A stretch of 7,213 nucleotides of DNA, from NCBI GenBank assembly GCA_017477805.1, contig JAFUUM010000344.1:1-7213 (forward strand). Direction: 5' to 3'. Both the position numbers and the translations under genes were made by a program. Below the pieces are notes generated by a model. It did not search any database. It was not told the origin of the DNA and was given only the letters and a program-made list of their open reading frames with translations. Source of the DNA: Lachnospiraceae bacterium (GTDB lineage Bacteria; Bacillota; Clostridia; Lachnospirales; Lachnospiraceae). Of this stretch, positions 1 to 7,153 are shown in pieces (position 1 is the stretch's first letter; each line of letters starts with the position of its first letter).

Positions 1-797
1 AAACTGTCTGCTGAAGAAGGAAAAGCAATCAAACCGCCGTTAATCAGCGCACCGCCAAGATTTACCGCGACAACCATAAACGCTCCGGACAGGCAAAGTC
101 CAAAAAAAGACTTTAAATAACTTGTAGAAATCCGTTCCGCTTCGTTAGAACCGGACGCCATGGCAACCGTAATCGTTGAAAACGGTAATATAACAAGCGG
201 TTTGATGATCCTTTGAAAAGCACAGTTGATGATGGAGAGGCCCGCAGCGATGGTCATGATCAGCGTTCCGCACGCGAATAGAATTAGAATAACCTTATGC
301 ATCTCGATATCCGCTTTCTCACTCAGCCATGCAAACCAGGTACCAGGAGACAATAACTCCACGTTTGTGGCGGGCGTATGATAGCAGATCTCGCTAATTG
401 CAGTCTCCAATTCCGTGGACATATGAACCTCGTAATCTCCGGCAAGGTTCAGTTTATCCGTTATCCCATCAGCAACTTGAATGATATATCCCATAAACAG
501 CCAAAGATTCGCTAAGATGCCTACCAGAACAACGAATTTTAGAGTACTTTGAAAAAATCTTCGTACCTGTTGCTCCGGGGGTGTCGCCATTACATCCTTA
601 ATGATTGCTATCAAAAAGAAGGTAATGGCGATTGGCAAGGAGATATCCAGGATCGCATCAAAAAGGGTTTTCGCAATCGTATACACGTCTCCACTGGCAC
701 TTGTCGGCGAAGTCGTAAAAAGTGTTACGGACACGGATATAAACATATTCCATATGTCATATCCTTTATTAAAAATACTGGTTATGGTAGCTTCCAT
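1..797 (-). CDS. VirB6/TrbL-like conjugal transfer membrane protein (partial, 3' end beyond window)
   Basis: I read this frame by hand on the minus strand: it opens at ATG 797 and is uninterrupted for 265 codons to the window edge, so the C-terminus is missing. The N-terminus is MEATITSIFNKGYD. Hydrophobic segments lie at about residues 49-67, 85-107, 167-192 and 229-258, with a possible further one near 198-216, separated by short polar loops. A polytopic protein of this type directly after VirD4-like and Maff2-like genes fits the VirB6/TrbL inner-channel component of Firmicute conjugation systems (the CD1112-type family of clostridial elements). In such systems it is thought to form part of the DNA translocation channel in the cytoplasmic membrane. 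The start lies 16 nt after the preceding stop and has only a weak upstream GGA. A second in-frame Met at residue 18 has AAAGGA too far upstream, so 797 is preferred. An ATG at 810 stops after 13 codons and is not the start. Family assignment rests on topology and context rather than a diagnostic motif. Confidence 0.8.
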   Translation of the reverse strand, partial: MEATITSIFNKGYDIWNMFISVSVTLFTTSPTSASGDVYTIAKTLFDAILDISLPIAITFFLIAIIKDVMATPPEQQVRRFFQSTLKFVVLVGILANLWLFMGYIIQVADGITDKLNLAGDYEVHMSTELETAISEICYHTPATNVELLSPGTWFAWLSEKADIEMHKVILILFACGTLIMTIAAGLSIINCAFQRIIKPLVILPFSTITVAMASGSNEAERISTSYLKSFFGLCLSGAFMVVAVNLGGALINGGLIAFPSSADS

Positions 798-813
798 CTT
801 TTTTATCCATGTT

Positions 814-1158
814 TTAAGTCAGTGCCGTAATAATGGCAGAGATGCCAACCATAATTCCGCCGGCCACGATTGTGTAAATGGCACTATACTCACCGTTCTG
901 ATCCTTCTTCTGGAATGACTCCGCAAACTTAACTCCACCGTAGATAAGGACAATAACACCTGCAGCGGCCACAATGGAAATTGCCACGGTCTTAAGCTTG
1001 TTGATGGGATCCAGGTATTCAGCTCCTGCATATACAGGCATGTTCAAAATCAGTGGAGTTAAAATGCCGGAAACAAGACATGCAATCATCCGGCGAAGGA
1101 AAAACAACCTGCTCTCTTTTCTATCCGTACTTTTCTTCTTTGTTTTAGGTTCATTCAT
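814..1158 (-). CDS. Maff2/VirB2-like small membrane protein (pilin-like)
   Basis: The 114-residue protein has a basic N-terminus (KTKKKSTDRK, then LRR), a hydrophobic stretch at about 24-40 and then PVYAGAEY, which looks like a signal peptide with an AxA-type cleavage site near residues 44-46. The remaining ~70 residues hold two hydrophobic helices at about 56-75 and 94-112, joined by a short charged loop (FAESFQKKDQNGEYS). Signal peptide plus a two-helix hairpin is the VirB2/TrbC pilin layout. The glycine-rich helices and the position between VirD4-like and VirB6-like genes match the Maff2 proteins of clostridial conjugative elements. The likely role is a membrane or surface component of the mating channel. 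The start has AGGAGG 9 nt upstream, and that site overlaps the TAG stop of the preceding gene, which favours coupled translation. Many Maff2 proteins that I recall are nearer 60 residues, so the N-terminal signal region is a notable extra. Homology is inferred from pattern and context. Confidence 0.8.
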   Translation of the reverse strand: MNEPKTKKKSTDRKESRLFFLRRMIACLVSGILTPLILNMPVYAGAEYLDPINKLKTVAISIVAAAGVIVLIYGGVKFAESFQKKDQNGEYSAIYTIVAGGIMVGISAIITALT

Positions 1159-1167
1159 TTTAAATAT

Positions 1168-1173
1168 CCTCCT
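1168..1173 (-). promoter_or_regulatory. Ribosome binding site of the Maff2-like gene, overlapping the upstream stop
   Basis: The minus strand reads AGGAGG here, followed by a 9-nt spacer before the ATG at 1158. The first two bases of the site are the last two bases of the TAG stop codon of the coupling-protein gene. Termination of one gene therefore places ribosomes on the start signal of the next, which suggests translational coupling. This is the strongest ribosome binding site in the downstream part of the operon, consistent with a product needed in many copies, as a pilin-like subunit would be. Confidence 0.8.
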
Positions 1174-3523
1174 AGTTCGTTGATAATTGTTGATTAAGCT
1201 TTATTTTCAACAGTTTGGTTGCGAAATCCGAAATGTCTGATGCAGCCATCTCACTGTTAAAAAATCTTGTGATCTCTTCAAAACTGTAATTATTGTTGAT
1301 CAGCCCGTTAAGGGCATTGATCTGACCGGCACTAAATCCAATGTTTTTAAGCATCTGTACAGTGATCAACTGTTCATTGGAATACAGATCGAAGTTCAAA
1401 GCATTTTTCATTTCTTCTTGAACGATCCGTAATGTCATGTCGTGCAGATTGTCCCAAAAGGTATCTGTAGTTGCATCCGCTCCGGGAATTTGCTCGTTAT
1501 TCTCGTTCAGAATAGAAATCGCACCAAGATCCTCATCGCTGATAAAGGCGATCTTAACGTCCTCATTTACACACTGCCCGATAAAATTTTCTGCATTAGT
1601 ATCCATATAGATACCGAGAAGCTGATCTAACGGGCTTTTTGTGCAATCATACTTTGGTACCTCTTCAATCTTGGGCTTATTTATCTTATAAGGGTTTTTT
1701 CGCGTCAGAAGCGGACACAGCGGGCTGTTTTGGAATTGTATCTTGTCTACCCATAATGGATCCGCACCTTTGACCTTGATAGCGCAAGGGCCATCTTTCG
1801 ACATGGTATAGATCTTATCTGCAGGAAACAGATAATGCTCCATAACATCTTCGTTTTCGGAAGAACTGCCCTGACCGCCGCGGCTAATGCCTGTCGTTTG
1901 TTTATGGATTGTCTGTTTTCCAAACTCCTCGGACAATGTTTTGCAACTTTCCATATCCGGTCCGCCAAGAACAATCGTTGTCGACATGTTAGACCGGAGG
2001 TTCTTATCCTGGTCGTTTTTGGGAAACTTATCTTTCAGCTGCAACAGGTTCTGAATAATGATTACAACGCTGATACCGCGGGATCTCATTGTGGATGTCA
2101 GGCCGACAAATGAATCCGGTAAGGTTACATTGTAAAATTCATCCATCAGAAACGTTAAATGTTCTGGCAATGTCTGATGCAAAGTAGGGTCATTCTTTGT
2201 CAGAGCATAAAGCTTATCGATGAAAAGCGAATAAATCATGGACGGGATCCAGTCAAAATGTCTTACGCTTTCCGAAGTCACCATAAACAAAATGTACTTT
2301 CCGGTTGGTGATTTCTTCGATTTCAACGCATGACCGAATGTTCTCGTAAAATCAAGATCATCCGTAGAGAGAAGATCCACAACACAGTCAAGCTTCATAA
2401 ACTTACAGTGTGAATCTAACGAAGATACAATTGAAGACGCGGTTTCCTGGGCGTTGGTATAGATCTTTTCCACATCCCGGAAACCTTTTAATTCTTCACC
2501 GTTATGTTCTTCTTTCCATTTTTCGTTTGCGCGTATAAAGCGCTGCATCAGACAGTTAGGATCAGAAGTATCGATGGCCCCCGTTTTCGGATCTGCTTTG
2601 ACCGTATCGCAATCCAAAAGTTCTTTAAAATGCTTCCAATCCTGATCTTTCTGAGGATAGGTATAGTGCATCAGATAAAAGATTGATGTCAGCAGCACCT
2701 GCGCCATGTCTTCGAAGAACTGATCCCCGGTTGAAGCGTCCGGATTTTTGGTGGCCTTAAAAAGAATTTCACACAGGCTTAAGATATCCGACTCCGTCTC
2801 CAGGTAATTAAACGGATTAAAATGATGACTGTTGAGCATTCCGGCTTCCGACTCGCAGTCAATGATGAATACGCCGTATCCGTTGTCCTCCATGTATTGG
2901 CCACATTGTTGGGATAGTTCCCCCTTTGGATCAGTTACCAGGAAGCTCCCGGCCAGCTGCGATAGCATCGGCCGAACCACCCGGAAGGATTTACCGGTAC
3001 CTGGAGGACCGATAATCTCAATATTCAGGTTGGAAGTCAGCTTGTTGTCTATGTTCAGATATACGCCTTCTCCCATCCAATAGTTATGTGTATTTACTTT
3101 GATCGGCTCCGGCGGTCCGGCCATATCACCGAAAGAAACCTCTACCTCATGTTTTGTTTCGTGGTTTCCGAAATCCCTTGTAAATTCCTTCGCTTCCCCC
3201 CACTTTGCGTCGCCGTGTTCCTTACCTGCAAAGGGATGCTGGATCTTTGTTATCAGAACCAGGTAAAATAGTGTCCAAGCAAATTCAAATACAAGGATGA
3301 CGCTTGGGGTTCCCTTGGTAAAAGCCAGTATGATGAAGTGGTGTTGTTCAAACACAAAGTAGTAAAAGTTGTTTAACCATTCTCCGAGCTTGATCGAAGG
3401 CTCCCAACAGGCTCCCACCATGATGGATGCGTATAAGACCACCAAAAAACCGACAACATAACCGGTAATCTTTTCTTTCGGGGTTTTCTGCTCTTTAATA
3501 ACGGTAAATGAAGTACGCCCCAT
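1172..3523 (-). CDS. VirD4/TraG-family type IV coupling ATPase
   Basis: This 783-residue protein is the coupling protein that carries the relaxase-DNA complex to the T4SS channel at the cytoplasmic membrane, using ATP. Two N-terminal membrane segments lie at about residues 18-40 and 71-94, as in VirD4. The Walker A motif GPPGTGKS is at 172-179, followed by the TraG-family signature VTDPKGEL at 196-203. Walker B is LTFLMDEF at 456-463 (D461, E462), and the conserved RSRGISVVIIIQN region with Gln491 is at 480-492. Length and order match the CD1115-type VirD4 proteins of clostridial elements and PcfC of pCF10. After the ATPase core, a tail from about residue 640 to 783 is acidic and then helical, and may bind substrate (inference). 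The ATG lies 2 nt after the stop of the PcfB-like gene, with AAAAGG 9 nt upstream, so the two are probably co-translated. The reading frame is intact. Confidence 0.96.
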   Translation of the reverse strand: MGRTSFTVIKEQKTPKEKITGYVVGFLVVLYASIMVGACWEPSIKLGEWLNNFYYFVFEQHHFIILAFTKGTPSVILVFEFAWTLFYLVLITKIQHPFAGKEHGDAKWGEAKEFTRDFGNHETKHEVEVSFGDMAGPPEPIKVNTHNYWMGEGVYLNIDNKLTSNLNIEIIGPPGTGKSFRVVRPMLSQLAGSFLVTDPKGELSQQCGQYMEDNGYGVFIIDCESEAGMLNSHHFNPFNYLETESDILSLCEILFKATKNPDASTGDQFFEDMAQVLLTSIFYLMHYTYPQKDQDWKHFKELLDCDTVKADPKTGAIDTSDPNCLMQRFIRANEKWKEEHNGEELKGFRDVEKIYTNAQETASSIVSSLDSHCKFMKLDCVVDLLSTDDLDFTRTFGHALKSKKSPTGKYILFMVTSESVRHFDWIPSMIYSLFIDKLYALTKNDPTLHQTLPEHLTFLMDEFYNVTLPDSFVGLTSTMRSRGISVVIIIQNLLQLKDKFPKNDQDKNLRSNMSTTIVLGGPDMESCKTLSEEFGKQTIHKQTTGISRGGQGSSSENEDVMEHYLFPADKIYTMSKDGPCAIKVKGADPLWVDKIQFQNSPLCPLLTRKNPYKINKPKIEEVPKYDCTKSPLDQLLGIYMDTNAENFIGQCVNEDVKIAFISDEDLGAISILNENNEQIPGADATTDTFWDNLHDMTLRIVQEEMKNALNFDLYSNEQLITVQMLKNIGFSAGQINALNGLINNNYSFEEITRFFNSEMAASDISDFATKLLKIKLNQQLSTN

Positions 3524-3525
3524 GT

Positions 3526-5040
3526 TTATCTACCTTTTGAAGGTTTATGAATGCTTGTCTCGGATGCGTTCTTTTCCGCAGTTGCCGATATTCCGCCCAC
3601 ACCCTTTCCGAGGGCTTCGTCCATGCGTCTCTTTGCCTCCTGAACAGGCATCGGGATCTCCGTTCTTGCATCTCCAACCATTTTGATGAATGTCGGATTG
3701 CTCTTTTCATCGAAATGAAGCTTAAATACACCGTTTCCACCCAGTTCTGCAGAAACAGATACGGAAGAAAACTGTATATGCTCATCCTCGGAAATCTTGA
3801 AGTCCAGTTTACCGCCCCGATTGGTAAACATGTTCGGAGTGCACATGATATCAAAGCTGTTCTCATCCACCGGTGCAGAAGCAAAAGCCTTCTCCTGATC
3901 CTTTAATGCCTGGAGAATTTCATGTTTTGCTTCCGGACTGGAAAAAACCGGCTCGCCGTTTCTGATCTTTTCTTCGATCTTCTTTCTTTCAGGATTTTCC
4001 AGTTTTCCGTGATATTCCAGATAACGTTCCAGCTTATCGTAATTGTCAAACGCCCGACACATAGTGCCTTCGAGCATATTGGTTTCCTGCAGGATGCCCG
4101 GTAGAACGTTGGCGTTCCACTCGGCTTTGGTCATGTTATGATCGGTAAAGGACTTTACCTCGCCGTTATCAAGCTTAAAGGAATAATCACTGTAAACGGT
4201 ATCCGTATCCTGATCCAGCTTGAATTCTCTCGTTACGATTGCTCCGACCTCCGGAACATAAAACATGAGAGCCGACTCCGGCATAAGGCTTTTATCGCGG
4301 ATAGGCTGCAGGCACTCTTTTGCCGACATCTTGGGACCGGTTTCCACCCCTTTTTGCTGCTCCGCCAGAGCAATTTCCGGATGAGCTTCAAAATCGCTTC
4401 CTTTAAATTCCTTTAAATATTCCTCCAGCGTAAAACCACGCTGATCAATGGGCGTTGCAAGCGTTTTTTCGCCATCGTCAACAAGCGCTTGAACCTCATC
4501 CCTGGCCTGTGTTACATTTTCAATCTGGGCTTCGAGAGCTTTACCTTCTTCAGACTCCGAATCCACGTTTCTCGCTTTTTCTTTAAGCTCAGCAAGATCC
4601 TTGTCTTTCTTCTGTAAAACTCCTTTTTCCATTTCCAATCTGCGTTCCGTCAGTGTCTCCGCAATCGCTGCAAACGCCGGAAAGTCCACATCAACCACGG
4701 CGAAAGGAACCTTTTTATCATACGGATTCGGATCTTCTAGCAGATGCCAACGAAGACCTCTCTCCCCGGCAATTCTTGTAAGTTCTTCTACGTCTTCTGC
4801 ACGTACCATTAAATGTTGAGGTGTGCCGCTTTTTGAAGCCTTTACGATTTCTGCATAATTCTTCTTTTCTCCCCCTTTTGCAAGAGAAGCTTCGTCAAGC
4901 TGGGCCTTTCCCTTTTTCCCGGCTTCCAAGACTGCCTTCATGATCCTTGCAAGCATTTGCGCAAGCTCAATGCTGCCGCGAAACACAAATTTGATCCCTT
5001 CATATTCAATCTGACAAAATTGAGCAATATCATCCGCCAT
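3526..5040 (-). CDS. DUF3801/PcfB-like conjugation protein with long coiled-coil and C-terminal extension
   Basis: The 504-residue soluble protein has no signal peptide or membrane segment. Residues 1-130 resemble the PcfB family (DUF3801). There is an N-terminal helix (RGSIELAQMLARIMKAVLEA, 21-40), then GKKGKAQLDE, and then an alpha/beta part containing QHLMVRAEDVEELTRIAGERG (about 75-95) and VPFAVVDVDFPAFAAI (111-126). Residues 131-190 are highly charged and predicted by eye to form a coiled coil. From about 195 to 504 I recognise no family; that part is mixed alpha/beta, with possible beta-rich stretches at 255-295 and 395-455 and a polar tail ending HKPSKGR. PcfB-family genes usually sit directly before the VirD4-type gene, as here with a 2-nt gap, but the proteins I recall are much shorter, so most of this one is extra. 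The precise function is unknown; a substrate-recruitment partner of the coupling protein is a reasonable inference. The start has GGAGG 7 nt upstream. Confidence 0.75.
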   Translation of the reverse strand: MADDIAQFCQIEYEGIKFVFRGSIELAQMLARIMKAVLEAGKKGKAQLDEASLAKGGEKKNYAEIVKASKSGTPQHLMVRAEDVEELTRIAGERGLRWHLLEDPNPYDKKVPFAVVDVDFPAFAAIAETLTERRLEMEKGVLQKKDKDLAELKEKARNVDSESEEGKALEAQIENVTQARDEVQALVDDGEKTLATPIDQRGFTLEEYLKEFKGSDFEAHPEIALAEQQKGVETGPKMSAKECLQPIRDKSLMPESALMFYVPEVGAIVTREFKLDQDTDTVYSDYSFKLDNGEVKSFTDHNMTKAEWNANVLPGILQETNMLEGTMCRAFDNYDKLERYLEYHGKLENPERKKIEEKIRNGEPVFSSPEAKHEILQALKDQEKAFASAPVDENSFDIMCTPNMFTNRGGKLDFKISEDEHIQFSSVSVSAELGGNGVFKLHFDEKSNPTFIKMVGDARTEIPMPVQEAKRRMDEALGKGVGGISATAEKNASETSIHKPSKGR

Positions 5041-5047
5041 GTGAATA

Positions 5048-5052
5048 CCTCC
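5048..5052 (-). promoter_or_regulatory. Ribosome binding site of the PcfB-like gene
   Basis: The minus strand reads GGAGG here with a 7-nt spacer to ATG 5040, a near-ideal Firmicute Shine-Dalgarno site. It fixes the start of the 504-residue protein and marks the beginning of the tightly packed four-gene unit. Confidence 0.85.
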
Positions 5053-5161
5053 ATCGAATGTGAAATCAATTAACTGTTACAAGGCTACCAAGAAAGGACC
5101 TGAAAATCTTATCCAAACTGACGTGAAAAAATTATTTTTTTTCATTTTTGATATGTTTTGG

Positions 5162-5211
5162 AAAAAAAAACAAAAAAACAGAACCGTCAGTCTATCCAGC
5201 GGTCCTGTTTT
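5162..5211 (-). terminator. Rho-independent terminator downstream of the NlpC/P60 gene
   Basis: Arms at 5200-5211 and 5175-5186 can pair over 12 bp around a 13-nt loop (5187-5199). On the minus strand the arms read AAAACAGGACCG and CGGTTCTGTTTT, pairing fully with one G-U wobble. On the plus strand the same position is an A-C mismatch, so the stem is better on the minus strand. On the minus strand the stem runs into a tract of seven T, one G and nine T, the classical terminator tail. Its distance, about 55 bp past the stop at 5267, fits termination of the hydrolase transcript. Confidence 0.88.
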
Positions 5212-5243
5212 GTCATCTTACTCTTGTTCTTTTTTTGTCTAAA

Positions 5244-5269
5244 TGATCAGTTCAATGAACTTCGGATCA
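5244..5269. repeat. Interrupted inverted repeat overlapping the NlpC/P60 stop codon
   Basis: An exact 13-bp palindrome, AGTTCA with its complement around one central base (5249-5261), is flanked by TGATC at 5244-5248 and its complement GATCA at 5265-5269. A 3-base bulge separates the arms on one side only. The outer arm contains the TGA stop of the NlpC/P60 gene. It could fold in RNA, but it is not followed by a T run, so it is not a terminator by itself and may be chance. Confidence 0.45.
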
Positions 5270-7135
5270 GAGCACCCGGCATATGCTTACAATCCGATTT
5301 GTTCTCACATCGCTAACGATAACTCCTCTATCGGTACCGTAAGCCTCAACCATTCGGTCAACGCCATTGATCTTTCCAAGGTAAATCGCAACATGATAGA
5401 TCTGTTTATATCTCCAGGAATGATCCGCGTCCGTCGCCCCTCCCCAGAAAATAATATCCCCCGGTCTAAAGTTTACGGGATCCACAAGCTGATACCCGGC
5501 ATTTTCAAGCGCTTGACACTCGTAGCATGCAGCATAAGAACCATTCATCGAAATATCAATTCCTGCAGCCATATAGGCACAATACGCCAATTCCGAACAG
5601 TCCCATACATTATCCGTATGAACACTATGAGAAGCCTGGTTATAAGCTCCTCCGACAGCACTAAGGGCCATCCTCATCACTCGTTCGTGGTTATAAGTCA
5701 TATCCGGATAGAGGTTATACAGAACATTGATCATTTCATCAATCTCATCCTCTTCATAAGCCGTCCCGTAATAGAGACCAGAGGTTCCGACTGAAAGATC
5801 ATAAGACGCGGTTCCTGCATCTCCACCGCCACCACCAACAAGTGAGCCTATTACCTGAAACAAAAACCCTACCATGGTTAGTGCAACCGAAAAGGCAAGT
5901 ACCCACGGCCATATAGCCCCCAAAATACCCATGATAATTTTAATGACCACTTTACCGACTTCTCTAGCAAGTGCCATTCCGCCAGCTTTTAAAGCCCCCA
6001 ATACGGTTGTTGTTATTGTCCTTGTCAGTCCGCTGTTGCCATCGGCAAGAAGATCTCCAGTCAGTTCACGATCTCCGCTCATCAGTTCACTTGATAGGTT
6101 TTTCTTTGCTTCCAGCATTTTTGATACGGATGCAGCTGCAGCAGCCCTTCTCACCTGCTTATTCTCTTGTTTTTTTGCCGCCTTTTTCTCGGCTTTCTTC
6201 TGATCGAGGAGATCTGCTTTCGTCATCTCCCGGTTTTGCACTTTTTGTTTATTGATTCCCTTAAAATCGTCTGCAGCCCCGGTTCTTGTCTCCGGAACAT
6301 CATCTTCAAACTTTACAGAGCGTCCTTCGGCGTTACGGCCTTTTGACGGTACATCCGGTTCAAACCGATCTGAACTTCTTTCATTTTTCCCAAATTTGGA
6401 ATCCGAAAATTTGGAAAACTTATCATCATCAGACGAAAAACTCCCGCGGGTCTTATTAAAGTACGCATCGCGCACTCTCTCCTGATCATGCTTTTCCTCC
6501 AGTTTTATTTCTTTCTTTAACTGTTTGATTTCTTTATTTGCATCGATCTTAATCGAATGAAATCTGCTTCTCTTCGCTCCAAGCTTTGTCCGATACTGAG
6601 AAAATACAGTCTGTGCTTTTGTTTCAAACGCCGCATCATACTCTTCTTCTCCGGAAGATTTAATGATTTCCGATACATTTTTCGTCTTTTCACCAACAAA
6701 AGAAGCTGCGTTTTTAGTTTTACCAAATCCGGATAGAGAAGAAGTCCTGGATAGTCCTTTATCCAATTTCACATTCGCCTTCAGATCTCCATTTTCGGAA
6801 TATTTGAAGGAAAATGTTGCCCCATCTCCTATAACAGTATGGGCGACGCGTTCTGACATCTTATCAACGGGTCCGCTTTTAGTATCTTTTACATACCGGA
6901 TAAAATTGCCATCCATGGCCATATCTTCCGCTATATTTACCTTATCTCTGCCACCCCTGGTATGATGCTCCAACCTCGAATCCGATTGCGTTCCTGCCGA
7001 GCGATTACTTTCTGCCAAGTTGGCAGAAACCTTTTTCAAATTTCCGGGTGTGCCGGGTACAACGGGCGCTCCCAGGGTAAATCCTGCCTGAGAAGACTTG
7101 AAATCCCTACTCTCTTTCTTAAATGTTTCTGCCAT
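5267..7135 (-). CDS. Membrane-anchored NlpC/P60 cell-wall hydrolase of a conjugative element (CD1108-like)
   Basis: The 622-residue protein ends in an NlpC/P60 domain at about 480-622. The putative catalytic Cys is C513 in WDCSELAYCAYMAAG, followed by the typical FRPGDIIFWGG (556-566) and H581 in YHVAIYLG. The usual third polar residue position is occupied by E597 in MVEAYG. Such domains cut peptide bonds in peptidoglycan stems, and Firmicute conjugation systems use them to open the wall for the mating channel. A single hydrophobic segment at about 396-428 precedes a glycine-rich linker (LVGGGGGDAG). The N-terminal ~395 residues have no signal peptide, are highly charged and partly coiled (about 195-220 and 300-345), and should be cytoplasmic, with the hydrolase outside. 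The stretch GRSVKFEDDVP (271-281) recalls the N-terminal regions of CD1108-type mobile-element proteins. The start has GGAAAGGG with a 7-nt spacer. In related clostridial elements that I recall, the hydrolase gene follows the VirB4 gene, whereas here it lies before the coupling-protein genes. Domain call is firm; substrate bond is unproven. Confidence 0.88.
   Translation of the reverse strand: MAETFKKESRDFKSSQAGFTLGAPVVPGTPGNLKKVSANLAESNRSAGTQSDSRLEHHTRGGRDKVNIAEDMAMDGNFIRYVKDTKSGPVDKMSERVAHTVIGDGATFSFKYSENGDLKANVKLDKGLSRTSSLSGFGKTKNAASFVGEKTKNVSEIIKSSGEEEYDAAFETKAQTVFSQYRTKLGAKRSRFHSIKIDANKEIKQLKKEIKLEEKHDQERVRDAYFNKTRGSFSSDDDKFSKFSDSKFGKNERSSDRFEPDVPSKGRNAEGRSVKFEDDVPETRTGAADDFKGINKQKVQNREMTKADLLDQKKAEKKAAKKQENKQVRRAAAAASVSKMLEAKKNLSSELMSGDRELTGDLLADGNSGLTRTITTTVLGALKAGGMALAREVGKVVIKIIMGILGAIWPWVLAFSVALTMVGFLFQVIGSLVGGGGGDAGTASYDLSVGTSGLYYGTAYEEDEIDEMINVLYNLYPDMTYNHERVMRMALSAVGGAYNQASHSVHTDNVWDCSELAYCAYMAAGIDISMNGSYAACYECQALENAGYQLVDPVNFRPGDIIFWGGATDADHSWRYKQIYHVAIYLGKINGVDRMVEAYGTDRGVIVSDVRTNRIVSICRVL
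7009..7029. repeat. Palindromic repeat, copy 2 (inside the NlpC/P60 coding sequence)
   Basis: A 21-bp perfect palindrome with 10-bp arms (TTTCTGCCAA and its complement) around a central base lies within codons for residues 36-42 of the hydrolase, read as SANLAES. It shares 23 identical bases (7007-7029) with copy 1 at 7155-7177, 148 bp away. The spacing is not a multiple of three, and copy 1 lies outside this gene. A recurrence of that length by chance within 200 bp is very unlikely. Confidence 0.9.
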
Positions 7136-7142
7136 CAGTTTT

Positions 7143-7150
7143 CCCTTTCC
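7143..7150 (-). promoter_or_regulatory. Ribosome binding site of the NlpC/P60 gene
   Basis: The minus strand reads GGAAAGGG with a 7-nt spacer to ATG 7135, supporting that start over the later in-frame Met at residue 72. The site begins 3 nt after the end of the 27-bp palindrome, so a hairpin there would sit directly beside the ribosome landing site. Confidence 0.7.
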
Positions 7151-7153
7151 TGG

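Larger units (their letters stand above)
5041..5266. other. AT-rich intergenic region between the NlpC/P60 and PcfB-like genes
   Basis: These 226 bp hold no supportable gene. Going with transcription, they contain a small inverted repeat around the NlpC/P60 stop codon, an intrinsic terminator, long A/T runs and finally the GGAGG site of the next gene. Because a terminator ends the upstream transcript, a promoter for the PcfB-like operon would be expected between about 5160 and 5060. The only hint is a minus-strand TAAGAT hexamer inside TTTGGATAAGATTTTC (about 5105-5115), without a good -35 partner, so I do not call a promoter. Two short frames in the gap (9 and 22 codons) lack ribosome binding sites. 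Confidence 0.6.

Noticed and set aside
5077..5145. 22-residue minus-strand frame starting MKKNNFF, resembling a leader peptide
   Set aside because: It is made of the A/T-rich gap sequence, has no ribosome binding site, and has no attenuator-like structure after it.
5131..5178. A/T runs in the intergenic gap as a replication or transfer origin
   Set aside because: There are no iterons, no DnaA-type boxes and no relaxase gene nearby. The T tract is explained by the terminator tail.
5186..5215. Nine-codon frame (MTKQDRWID) overlapping the terminator, as a regulatory leader peptide
   Set aside because: There is no ribosome binding site and no alternative antiterminator structure that I can see; the terminator alone explains the sequence.
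5243..5794. 183-codon open frame on the plus strand
   Set aside because: It lies wholly opposite the NlpC/P60 domain, whose motifs are clear on the minus strand. Its product has no recognisable features and no good ribosome binding site.
6392..6415. Direct repeat of AAATTTGGA within the hydrolase gene
   Set aside because: It reflects the low-complexity peptide KFSKFSDSKFGK in the charged N-terminal region rather than a separate element.
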